A DNA stretch of 46,251 nt from the NCBI RefSeq assembly GCF_000739635.1, contig NZ_BATQ01000131.1, forward strand, positions 1-46,251. Direction: 5' to 3'. The notes beneath the pieces are model-generated. The model was given only the letters and a program-made list of their open reading frames with translations. It was not told the DNA's origin and made no database searches. Positions within the stretch are counted from its first letter, which is position 1; every line of letters starts with the position of its first letter. This document shows, piece after piece, positions 7,139 through 15,100 of the stretch. This DNA is from Verrucomicrobium sp. BvORR034. GTDB lineage: Bacteria > Verrucomicrobiota > Verrucomicrobiia > Verrucomicrobiales > Verrucomicrobiaceae. Both the position numbers and the translations under genes were made by a program.

Positions 7139-9277
7139 TTACTTCTTGATCCACTGCACTGCGTCCACGATCACGTGGCCATCCGTGCCTTCGTTGGACA
7201 CTTCCACGACTGCGTCCTGACCCGCTTCAAACTTGAAGGTTCCCAGAGGATAGAGCACGCCGTCGATGGGGGCCTTCTCCTTCTGGTTCACCTTCACGGT
7301 CTTGACACCTTCCGCGCTGCGGATGGTAACAGGAACATTGCTGGCACGGTTGGCCAGGGCCTGGTAAGCCAGACGCACTTCATACTGGCCCGCTTCCTTG
7401 AGCTGGGTACGGAACACCGCCTTCTGATGGCCTTTTTCTGCATTGCCATCGTGGGCGTAGCCAGCACCGATGAACGGGGCAGCACTGGCACCATGCGACT
7501 CAAAGCCGGTCAGCACCGCGTCAACATCGTCCACCACCACGCCACCGAGCTTGGCCTTGTCGAGAGCCTCAATCATCGGCTTGGCTGGCGATTCAAAGTC
7601 CAGCACCTGCTTGTCGGCATCCAGCTTGGCCTTCAGTGTCGCATAATCCAGCTTCTGCAGATCCACCTTGGCATCGATGGCCAGGGAAGCGGCCGTGGCG
7701 GCGCTCTGCCCCAGCACCATGAACACCGGCTCCATGCGGATGGAACCAAAGGCAATGTGGGAGGAGCTCAGGCACACCGGCACGAGCACGTTCGTGCACT
7801 CCGATGCCTTGGGCACGATGGAGCGGTAGCTGATCGGATAAGGGCGGCTGCCCACCTGCACGTCGCCTTCATTGCGGACGAAACCTTCCTTCGTGATATA
7901 GCGCTGCACATGGTGGGAGTCCATGTTGTAGGCCCCCATGCCCACGGAGTCTGGCACGATCTCAAGACGGCGGCAGTTCTTCTCCGTCATCACGTAGTCG
8001 GACACCAGACGGCGGGCCTCACGCACATACATCTGGCGTGGAAAGTGGCCGCTGTCGGCGAACTCATCCTTGGCCAGCCCTAGCTTGGTGAAGTGCTCAC
8101 GAATCTTCTCCGGCACACGCGGGTGGTTGGCATAGGTCCACATGAGGCCCAGTTGGTAGTCACGATGCTGCTGAATGATCCGATCCCGGGTGGCATAGTC
8201 ACCATCCGGATAGTCGTAGTTCATGCCGATGTTGTCCGTGCTGATGGCGAAGTTGTTGTTCGTGTCCGTCTTGCGATTGGGCATCCAGACCGGATTCCAG
8301 GAAAGACGCCCATCCCCGGCCTCCACGTTGCGCAGAGCCAGTTCAAAGTTTTTCTCATCGTAGTTGGCCGGTTTGGGCCAGGGAAGACGGTTCTCCGGCA
8401 CATCGGTGGTGCACATGCGGAAGTTGTAGGCCTGAACCCGGTGGTCGCCGGCGAATTCTTCGCCAGGAGCTTCCTTCTGGACGCCGGGCAGCACCCCGCT
8501 CTTCGGATCGCCTGGTATCACGTAGGGATCCACGTCCTTGATGAACTGGTGGCTGCGGGCATGGCCGGTCTGCACGCCGTTGAGTTTTTCATCGTACTTG
8601 GCGTTGGCCTCGCGTCCCACATGGTACGAGACACCTGCCTTCGCGAAGAGGTCACCTTCATAGGTGGCGTCGATGAACATCTTGCCTGCGAACGTGCGGC
8701 CCGACTCCATGACGATTTCCGTGATACGAGTTCCATCTTTCTTGACCCCGTTCTTGAGGTCCAGGCGCTCGCCATAGACCACCGGCACCTTGGCTTCGGC
8801 AATCATCTCGTCGTAGATCTTCGTAGCCACGTGCGGCTCGAAGGTCCACATCGTCTCTTCGTTGGGCGTGTTCCCGCCGTGACGCTTGGCAGCATACTCC
8901 TCACGTTTCTGCTGCACCCAGGACTGGTCACGCTGATAGTGCTGCCACACACGGTGGTAGAACTCCCGGGACATGCCGCCGATGGCCTTCTTGTTCCCGA
9001 TGTCCGTAGCCCCCAGTCCGCCAGTGGTCAGGCCACCAAGGAACTTGGTTGGCTCGATGATCACCACAGTCTTCCCCATGTGGACCGCCTGGATGCCAGC
9101 CGTGATGCCACCGGAGGTGCCGCCATAGACGACGATGTCGTAAGTCTCGGTCTTGGCTTCAGCTTTCGCTTCGCCCTTGGTTTTTACCTTGGGCTTTTCC
9201 TTTTCCGCCTGCGCCGCCAGAGGCACGCCGCAAAGCGCCGTTAGGGTAAGTGTGAGGAGGGAACGTTGGAACGTCAT
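7139..9277 (-). CDS. Secreted FAD-dependent oxidoreductase (xanthan-lyase-associated type) with C-terminal beta-sandwich
   Basis: A protein of 712 residues from the ATG at 9277; an upstream in-frame start would add 18 residues before the obvious signal peptide MTFQRSLLTLTLTALCGVPL with AQA. After a Lys-rich linker comes an FAD-binding Rossmann motif VVYGGTSGGITAG (GGTSGG at 52-57) and FLGGLTTGGLGATD, the pattern of Pfam FAD_oxidored (PF12831). The last ~125 residues look like the golvesin/Xly carbohydrate-binding-like beta-sandwich (ending HVIVDAVQWIKK). Proteins of this build occur in polysaccharide-degradation loci of Verrucomicrobia and Planctomycetes, but their reaction is largely uncharacterised. 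The gene is followed by a strong terminator and lies downstream of an AraC regulator. Confidence 0.85.
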   Translation of the reverse strand: MTFQRSLLTLTLTALCGVPLAAQAEKEKPKVKTKGEAKAEAKTETYDIVVYGGTSGGITAGIQAVHMGKTVVIIEPTKFLGGLTTGGLGATDIGNKKAIGGMSREFYHRVWQHYQRDQSWVQQKREEYAAKRHGGNTPNEETMWTFEPHVATKIYDEMIAEAKVPVVYGERLDLKNGVKKDGTRITEIVMESGRTFAGKMFIDATYEGDLFAKAGVSYHVGREANAKYDEKLNGVQTGHARSHQFIKDVDPYVIPGDPKSGVLPGVQKEAPGEEFAGDHRVQAYNFRMCTTDVPENRLPWPKPANYDEKNFELALRNVEAGDGRLSWNPVWMPNRKTDTNNNFAISTDNIGMNYDYPDGDYATRDRIIQQHRDYQLGLMWTYANHPRVPEKIREHFTKLGLAKDEFADSGHFPRQMYVREARRLVSDYVMTEKNCRRLEIVPDSVGMGAYNMDSHHVQRYITKEGFVRNEGDVQVGSRPYPISYRSIVPKASECTNVLVPVCLSSSHIAFGSIRMEPVFMVLGQSAATAASLAIDAKVDLQKLDYATLKAKLDADKQVLDFESPAKPMIEALDKAKLGGVVVDDVDAVLTGFESHGASAAPFIGAGYAHDGNAEKGHQKAVFRTQLKEAGQYEVRLAYQALANRASNVPVTIRSAEGVKTVKVNQKEKAPIDGVLYPLGTFKFEAGQDAVVEVSNEGTDGHVIVDAVQWIKK

Positions 9278-9341
9278 GACAGGGTAAGGCCACGACTCCC
9301 TCTTTTGGACAAGAAATCGATCGAGGGACACAGCACCCCGG

Positions 9342-9527
9342 CTAGGGGGGCGCGTTTGCGGCCTGCCCAGCAGCGGCTGGTGTCGCGGGTGCCACCCCAG
9401 GTTTCAGCCCTTCCCGCTTGGCATTCTCCACCTTCCCCACCGCCCAGAAGATCCATCCTGCCAATGCCACCAGCGCGGCCAGCAGCAACCACATGATCCA
9501 GGTGAAAATCGTCTTGGGCGTGGACAT
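9342..9527 (-). CDS. Small single-pass membrane protein, hypothetical
   Basis: A protein of 61 residues from the ATG at 9527 (MSTPKTIFTWIMW). It has one hydrophobic helix (about residues 8-29, IMWLLLAALVALAGWIFWAV), a short charged segment (KVENAKREG) and an Ala/Pro-rich tail. The open frame extends upstream into the end of the AraC gene, but that extension reads as the antisense or other frame of a real gene and is excluded. It lies 38 bases after the AraC stop and 64 bases before the FAD oxidoreductase start, all on the minus strand, so the three may be cotranscribed. I do not recognise the family. Confidence 0.55.
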   Translation of the reverse strand: MSTPKTIFTWIMWLLLAALVALAGWIFWAVGKVENAKREGLKPGVAPATPAAAGQAANAPP

Positions 9528-9565
9528 GAACTCAATGAATAGAATAAGCAGGAATAAAACAGAGA

Positions 9566-10498
9566 CTACGCACGGTGAGTGCGGGCCCGATGCTCGCTGG
9601 GCCGCCACCCCGTCCATTTCTTGAAGGTGGTGGAAAACACAAACGCATTGTGATAGCCCACCGCAAGGGCGATGGACTCAATCTTGTCCTCCGTGCTGGA
9701 CAGCAGCTCTGCGGCATGCCGCATGCGCAGATAGGTGAGCTGGCGCATGGGCGACCGGCCCAGTTGCTGCGTGGTGAGTCTCCGGAGATGCTCTTCGCTC
9801 ATGTGCACCTCTTGGGCCAGTTGGCTCAGCGTCCACGGTTCTCCCAGCCGGTGGGCGATCTTCTCCCAGAGTCGGGAGAGGCGGTCATCCATCTGCCAGG
9901 GTTGGGCAAATCTCAGCACATAGGTCTGTACGAGCTCCACCCAGTGGTGCATGGCCACCGGGGCCGGGGTCGGCGGAGCGGAAGAAGGAACCTTGTCGCC
10001 GGTGGACTCAGCCTGTGAGCGCACGCACTCCGCATGCAGCCCCAGCATCGCCAGCCGCAAGGGCTCGGGGTCAAATTTGGCCAACACCGGCGAACTGGCC
10101 GAAACCAGGGGCCTCTGCTCCGGCACCGCCTGGTAGCGCACCCAGACAAAGTTCCAGGGCTTGCTGGGCACCGCATGAAAGGCGTTGAGCAGATGGGGAG
10201 GCAGGAGGCAGGCCATGCCCGCCCGGCATCTCTGCCAGCGTCCGTCCACGAGGATCCGCCCCTCCCCACCGTAGCAGGCCATGAAGTAGGTGCCGCTCTG
10301 CTTCATCCGCACGATGTTGTAGGGAGACTGGGCTTCGCAGATGCCGAGGTGAGCGATCCGATGCTGGGCCAAGGCGCTACAGGCAGGGGCTTTAGCCAGC
10401 CATTCCCGCCGGTCTCGCACGTCCACCCGCACCACCTTTTGCGTGGTCGCCTCCCCCAGGATGTGGGTTTCGGATAGGTCTTGGTGCGTCTTGCTCAT
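9566..10498 (-). CDS. AraC-family transcriptional regulator
   Basis: A 310-residue protein. The N-terminal ~170 residues form a cupin-like sensor (GTYFMACYGGEGRILVDG, then AGMACLLPPHLLNAFHAVP), the usual sugar-binding arm of AraC regulators. The C-terminal ~100 residues are the double helix-turn-helix: LSQLAQEVHMSEEHLRRL, then IESIALAVGYHNAFVFSTTF with the conserved GY...F..FKK..G..P signature. It is divergent from the PEP-hydrolase-family gene and upstream of the small membrane protein and FAD oxidoreductase, so it probably controls this carbohydrate-catabolic block. The effector is unknown. Confidence 0.9.
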   Translation of the reverse strand: MSKTHQDLSETHILGEATTQKVVRVDVRDRREWLAKAPACSALAQHRIAHLGICEAQSPYNIVRMKQSGTYFMACYGGEGRILVDGRWQRCRAGMACLLPPHLLNAFHAVPSKPWNFVWVRYQAVPEQRPLVSASSPVLAKFDPEPLRLAMLGLHAECVRSQAESTGDKVPSSAPPTPAPVAMHHWVELVQTYVLRFAQPWQMDDRLSRLWEKIAHRLGEPWTLSQLAQEVHMSEEHLRRLTTQQLGRSPMRQLTYLRMRHAAELLSSTEDKIESIALAVGYHNAFVFSTTFKKWTGWRPSEHRARTHRA

Positions 10499-10662
10499 GC
10501 GACGGTAAGTGAAAAAAGCGGGCAGGAGGCGTTGGTTTCTGAGATGCTAAATCCGCGTCGATCCACGCCTGCGATTCGGTCCAAAAGACATGAAGCGCGT
10601 GAATGGGTTCCGTCGCAACGCCAATCCGCAAACCAAAACCAAAAATCAGCAATTCCAAACTC

Positions 10663-11526
10663 ATGCCCAATCCCTGGACCGGAATCGGTAATCCCTACAC
10701 CCGCCAAGAAGTCGTCGATCGCTTCAATGCCACTCTGAAGCGCGGCGAGCCTCTCATCGTCGCCGGTGCCGGCACCGGGATCAGCGCCAAGTTCATTGAG
10801 CGCGGCGGGGCGGACATGATCATCATCTACAACAGCGGCCGCTTCCGCATGATGGGGCATGGCTCCACCTGCGGTCTCATGGCCTACGGTGATGCCAACG
10901 AGATCGCCATGGAGATCGGCGAGTACGAAGTGCTCCCCGTGGTGAATGAGATCCCCGTGGTCTGCGGGGTGCATGCCAGCGATCCCCGCCGCCGTATGTG
11001 GCACTGGCTGGGCAAGGTCAAGGACATGGGCTTCTCCGGCGTGAACAACTTCCCCACCCACACCATCGTGGACGGTCACTTCCGCCAGGTGCTGGAAGAG
11101 ACCGGCATGAGTGTGAAGAAGGAGTTCGAGATGATCGGTCTCGCCCGTCGCATGGACCTCTTCAGCATCGTCTACGTGGCCACCCCGGAGGAAGCCGTGG
11201 AGATGGCCAAGCAGGGGGCGGATTGCATCATCGCCCACGTCGGCACCACTGTTGGTGGCAGCATCGGAGTCACCAGCGCCGTTGTCTCCTGGGACCACAC
11301 CGTGGCCCGCACCCAGGAAATCATCGATGCCGCCAGCCAGGTGCGGAAGGACATCTTCTTCCTGACCCATGGCGGCCCCATCAACACACCCAAGGACGTG
11401 GAGTTCATCCTCGGCAAAACCACCGCCCACGGCTTCGTCGGTGCCAGCAGCCTGGAGCGCATGGGCGTGGAAGAAAGCCTGACGAACCTGACCAAAGAGT
11501 TCAAAAAGGTGCCGTTCAACCAGTAA
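10663..11526 (+). CDS. Phosphoenolpyruvate hydrolase family protein (TIM-barrel, PF09370 type)
   Basis: A protein of 287 residues from the ATG at 10663 (MPNPWTGIGNPYTR); a frame 20 codons longer has a low-complexity Lys/Pro-rich start and is unlikely. The sequence has the TIM-barrel strand pattern with PLIVAGAGTGISAKF, GGADMIIIYNSGRFRM, GFSGVNNFPTHTIVDG and CIIAHVGTTVGGSIG, which match the family once called TIM-barrel signal transduction protein and now PEP hydrolase/PEP mutase-like. In many genomes it sits beside or is fused to a Tm-1/UPF0261 protein; no such partner is present here. It is divergent from the AraC regulator. The true substrate is unproven. Confidence 0.8.
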   Translation: MPNPWTGIGNPYTRQEVVDRFNATLKRGEPLIVAGAGTGISAKFIERGGADMIIIYNSGRFRMMGHGSTCGLMAYGDANEIAMEIGEYEVLPVVNEIPVVCGVHASDPRRRMWHWLGKVKDMGFSGVNNFPTHTIVDGHFRQVLEETGMSVKKEFEMIGLARRMDLFSIVYVATPEEAVEMAKQGADCIIAHVGTTVGGSIGVTSAVVSWDHTVARTQEIIDAASQVRKDIFFLTHGGPINTPKDVEFILGKTTAHGFVGASSLERMGVEESLTNLTKEFKKVPFNQ

Positions 11527-11546
11527 AAAGACGCTCCCCGAAAGGC

Positions 11547-11578
11547 AACCGCTAACGGACGCTCATGAACGCTAACAG
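11547..11578 (+). repeat. Left inverted repeat flanking the GxxExxY gene
   Basis: AACCGCTAACGGACGCT (11547-11563) matches the reverse complement of 12061-12077 at 16 of 17 positions. A second unit CGCTAACAG (11570-11578) matches the reverse complement of 12056-12064 exactly. The start codon (11565) lies inside this repeat. Confidence 0.7.
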
Positions 11579-12020
11579 CTTCCCGGATCTACATCCAAAC
11601 CCGGACAAACCCTTCTCACAGGAAGGGTACGCCTTGGTAGGTGCAGCCATCGAGGTTCATCGAACCATCGGTGGAGGTCTTCTGGAGGAAGTTTACCAGG
11701 AATGCCTGGAGTTGGAGCTGAGCCGTCGCGGCATTCCTTTTGCTCGCCGACCTGAACTGGCCGTCTTCTACAAAGGCAGTGAACTGCGCAAGCGGTACAT
11801 TCCTGATCTTTATGTTCACGATGGCATCGTCGTGGAACTCAAGGCCACCAGCGAGATCATCCCAGAGCACGAAGCCCAGTTGATCAACTACATGCGTATT
11901 GCCCGCAAATCCGTGGGCTATCTCCTGAACTTTGCTCCAGTCGAGGGAGTCGAATGGAAGCGGATGGTCATCACAGATTTCGCATCTCGCGCTCGTCCAC
12001 GGATCAGCGGCAACTCTTGA
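11565..12020 (+). CDS. GxxExxY protein (PD-(D/E)XK nuclease-like fold)
   Basis: A 151-residue protein with the defining motif GLLEEVY (Gly38, Glu41, Tyr44) and a nuclease-like core P80-D81...E91-L-K93 (IPDLYVHDGIVVELKA), matching the GxxExxY/PDDEXK_3 family. This family is strongly amplified in some Planctomycetes and Verrucomicrobia genomes, and its function is unknown. The whole gene is bracketed by near-perfect inverted repeats (11547-11578 and 12056-12077). It sits between a PEP-hydrolase-family gene and the ThuA/dehydrogenase fusion, to which it has no evident functional relation. This suggests an inserted, self-contained element. Confidence 0.88.
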   Translation: MNANSFPDLHPNPDKPFSQEGYALVGAAIEVHRTIGGGLLEEVYQECLELELSRRGIPFARRPELAVFYKGSELRKRYIPDLYVHDGIVVELKATSEIIPEHEAQLINYMRIARKSVGYLLNFAPVEGVEWKRMVITDFASRARPRISGNS

Positions 12021-12055
12021 GCCCCTCTAAAGCCCGTGTTGGAAATTGTCAGCGC

Positions 12056-12077
12056 CTGTTAGCGTCAGTTAGCGGTT
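12056..12077 (-). repeat. Right inverted repeat flanking the GxxExxY gene
   Basis: AGCGTCAGTTAGCGGTT (12061-12077) is the near-perfect inverse of 11547-11563, and CTGTTAGCG (12056-12064) is the exact inverse of 11570-11578. It ends 23 bases before the next start codon. Confidence 0.7.
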
Positions 12078-12100
12078 TTCTCTCATTCTCATTGTTTATT

Positions 12101-15100
12101 ATGAAAGCACTCATCCTCCTCACCCTATGCGCCGTGCTGCCGTGCAGCATGCTCGCCGCGGCGGAAGCCCCTTTGCGGGTCTTCATCCGGGCGGGACAGA
12201 AATCCCACGCCCCGGGGGCCCATGACTATCCCCAGTTCTTGAAGGACTGGGTGCCGCTGCTCAAGGAGCGCGGCATCCAGGCCGATGGCGCGCTGGACTT
12301 CCCGACCAAGGAACAGCTCGACAACACCGACGTCCTGATCCTCCACTCTCAAGAGGCGGGGAACATCAAGATCGGTGAAGAACGCAAGAATCTCCTGGAG
12401 TTTCTGAAGCGCGGCGGCGGTCTGGTGACCCTGCACGCAGGGGCGGTCTCGCAGGATGCGGACTGGTTCAAGAGCATCATCGGCGGCTCCTGGCGTCAGG
12501 GCACCACGAAGTGGCTGGAGGGGCCGATGCACCTCTACTTCACGGATCGTGAAAACCCGATCACGAAGGACTGCTCCAACTTCGCGATGGACGATGAGAT
12601 CTACTATGACATGGACATCCTGCCGGAGGCCCGCATCCTTGCCGGTGCTTACACGCCCAAGCCAGCCGGGGCCCGAAATGCGCAGGCGGCCAAACGGGCT
12701 GAGGAGATAACAGGTGGCGGAAAAAAGGTCTCCATCTACGACATCCAGCCGCAGATGTGGACCTATGAAACCACGGCACCGGAAGGCCGCACCGCCTACC
12801 GCTCCTTTGTGAGCATTCCCGGCCACCTCTACATCAACTTCAACCGTCCCAACTACCGCGCCATCCTGCTGCGTGGCATCGCCTGGGCCGGGAAGAGGCA
12901 GAATGCAGATGAGTTCTGCAAGCCCGAGGAACTGGGCGACGGCCTCCGCTACGTGGAAGGCGGCCCCACCCGGCCAGACAAGGCCGCAGCCCTCATCGAG
13001 GTGCACCCGGAGTTTGAGATCTCCCTGGTCGCTGCCGAGCCACTCATCAACAAGGCGATGAATGTCGACTGGGATGAGAAAGGCCGTCTCTGGGTCTGCG
13101 AAACCCCAGAATATCCCAACGGTCGTCGCGTGCCCAACACCGATGCCTGGAAAGAGTCCGGCTCGATCTCCAAAGAAGGTTATGACCAGCGCGAGCCCCG
13201 CGATGTGATCTCCATCCTCACCGACACCAATGGCGACGGCGTGATGGACAAGAAGAAGATCTTTGCCGACAAGCTCGAGCTGGCCACTAGCTTCTGCTTC
13301 TACAAGAAGGGCGTCATCGTCTGCGCCGCCCCGGACATCTGGTATTTTGAGGACACCGACGGCGACGACGTGGCTGACAAGCGCACCAAGCTCTACAGCG
13401 GTCTCGGCAACGGCGACACCCATGCCGTGATGAACAACCTCCGCTGGGGACTCGATGGCTGGGTCTATGCCACTCATGGCTACTCCGCCGGCGACGTGAC
13501 CTCTCTCGGAGCCAAGTCACCCAAACCTCCCGTGCGCATCGCCTCCGGCGTCGTGCGCTTCAAGCCGGATGGCTCTGAGATCGAGATGTTCTCCTCCCGC
13601 GGTGGCAACACCTGGGGGCTCGACATCACCTGGGATGGTCAGGTCTTCTGGACCCAGCCCACCAGCGGCACCGTCTTCTTCCACACCGTGCTGCCGGAGT
13701 ATGTGCTGGCAAAGGGCAAGGTTCCTGGAACCAACTCTTGGAAAGGCATGATCACCGGACAGAAAACCTTCCCGCTCATGAGCTGGCCGGAGCAGGCCTA
13801 TGTGCAGATCGACCAGGTGGGCTCCTTTACCGCCGCCGCTGGCTGTGCCGTCTATGAAGGTGGGGCCTGGCCTGAGAAGTGGAACTACAGCTACTTCACC
13901 ACCGAGGCCACGCTCAACATCGTGCACCAGCAATTCGTGAAGCCCGACGGCGTGAGCTACACCGTTGAGAAGGAAAAGGGCCGTGAGGAAACCGAGTTCA
14001 TCCGCAGCAAGGACCTCTGGTTCCGCCCCATTGAGAACCGCGTGGGCCCCGATGGTGCCCTCTATGTCGTGGACTTCTACAACCAGGCCGTCATTCACAA
14101 TGACACCCGCGGCCCTCTCCATGGCCCAGCCAATGCCGCCGTCCGTCCGGACCGCGACCACTACTTCGGCCGCATCTGGAAAGTGCAGCACAAGCAGGCC
14201 AAAAAGCTGAAGGTACCCGTGCTGGATTCGACCAATCTCAAGAGTTTGACGACCGTCCTTGATACCAGTCCCAATGCCAAGGTGAAGCAGAACGCCTGGC
14301 GTCTCATTTCCGAAGGCACCCCGGCTGGCGCCGAGGCAAAGACGCTGGAAAAGGTGGCCCACATTCCCCAAATGGGCAGCAAGGTCCTGCGGCAGTATGA
14401 ACAGCTCCTGGCGCAACAAGGTGGCGCCAAGGCCATCTGCGACAAGGGGATCGCCGACTTCCTCGCTGCGTCCGATGACTGGACCCGGTCCGCCATGATC
14501 GCGGCCCTTTCCTCGTACCCTGTGGCCGCCGTTGCCGATGCCCTTCAACATCCACGCGCCGCAGGGCTCACAGTTCTGGTGGAGCCCCTCGTGGCCAAGG
14601 CACTGACGGGAGACGAAGTCAAAGTGGAGCTCAACGGCAAGAGCATCACGCTCACGCCCTCGCAGAACGCCACCCAACTTCTAAGCGCCTGCGCTGAGGC
14701 CCCGGCGACCTCCGACGCCCTCAAGATCGTCGTACTTCGATCCATCGGCTCCGCCAGCGACCTCAAGGTCAACCTTACTCCTGAACTGGCCGCCACACTG
14801 AAGAAGCTGATCAGCCAGCCAGCCCTCGCCTCCTCCACCCTTCCCCTCGTGGTGAAGTGGGATCAGGCCGGCACTCTGGCCAATGACGTGAAGTCCCTGG
14901 TCAGCCAGTTCTCCACCCAACTCGCCGACAAGGCCCAGTCCGTGGAGTCCCGCATCAATGCCGCCAAAGCGTTGATCGGCGTCGGTGGTGAAGGCCGGAA
15001 GGCCGTCGTCCCCGTGCTCACGGCCAGTGACAGTCCAGCACCGCTACTGTCCGCCATCATTGAGGCGCTGGGCAACAGCGGTGATGTGTCTGCCTTGGTG

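Noticed and set aside
7091-9244. Two long plus-strand frames (330 and 383 aa) opposite the FAD oxidoreductase
   Set aside because: His/Val-rich shadow composition, while the minus strand has a signal peptide and FAD motif.
9528-9617. N-terminal extension of the 61-aa membrane protein
   Set aside because: It overlaps the end of the AraC coding region and adds a second hydrophobic stretch before the natural start MSTPK.
10499-10616. Distant 7-bp inverted repeat GCGACGG/CCGTCGC in the AraC divergent region
   Set aside because: Arms are about 105 bp apart and short; expected by chance in GC-rich DNA.
11954-12100. 49-residue upstream extension of the ThuA fusion gene
   Set aside because: It runs through the GxxExxY gene and its right inverted repeat; the signal peptide begins at 12101.
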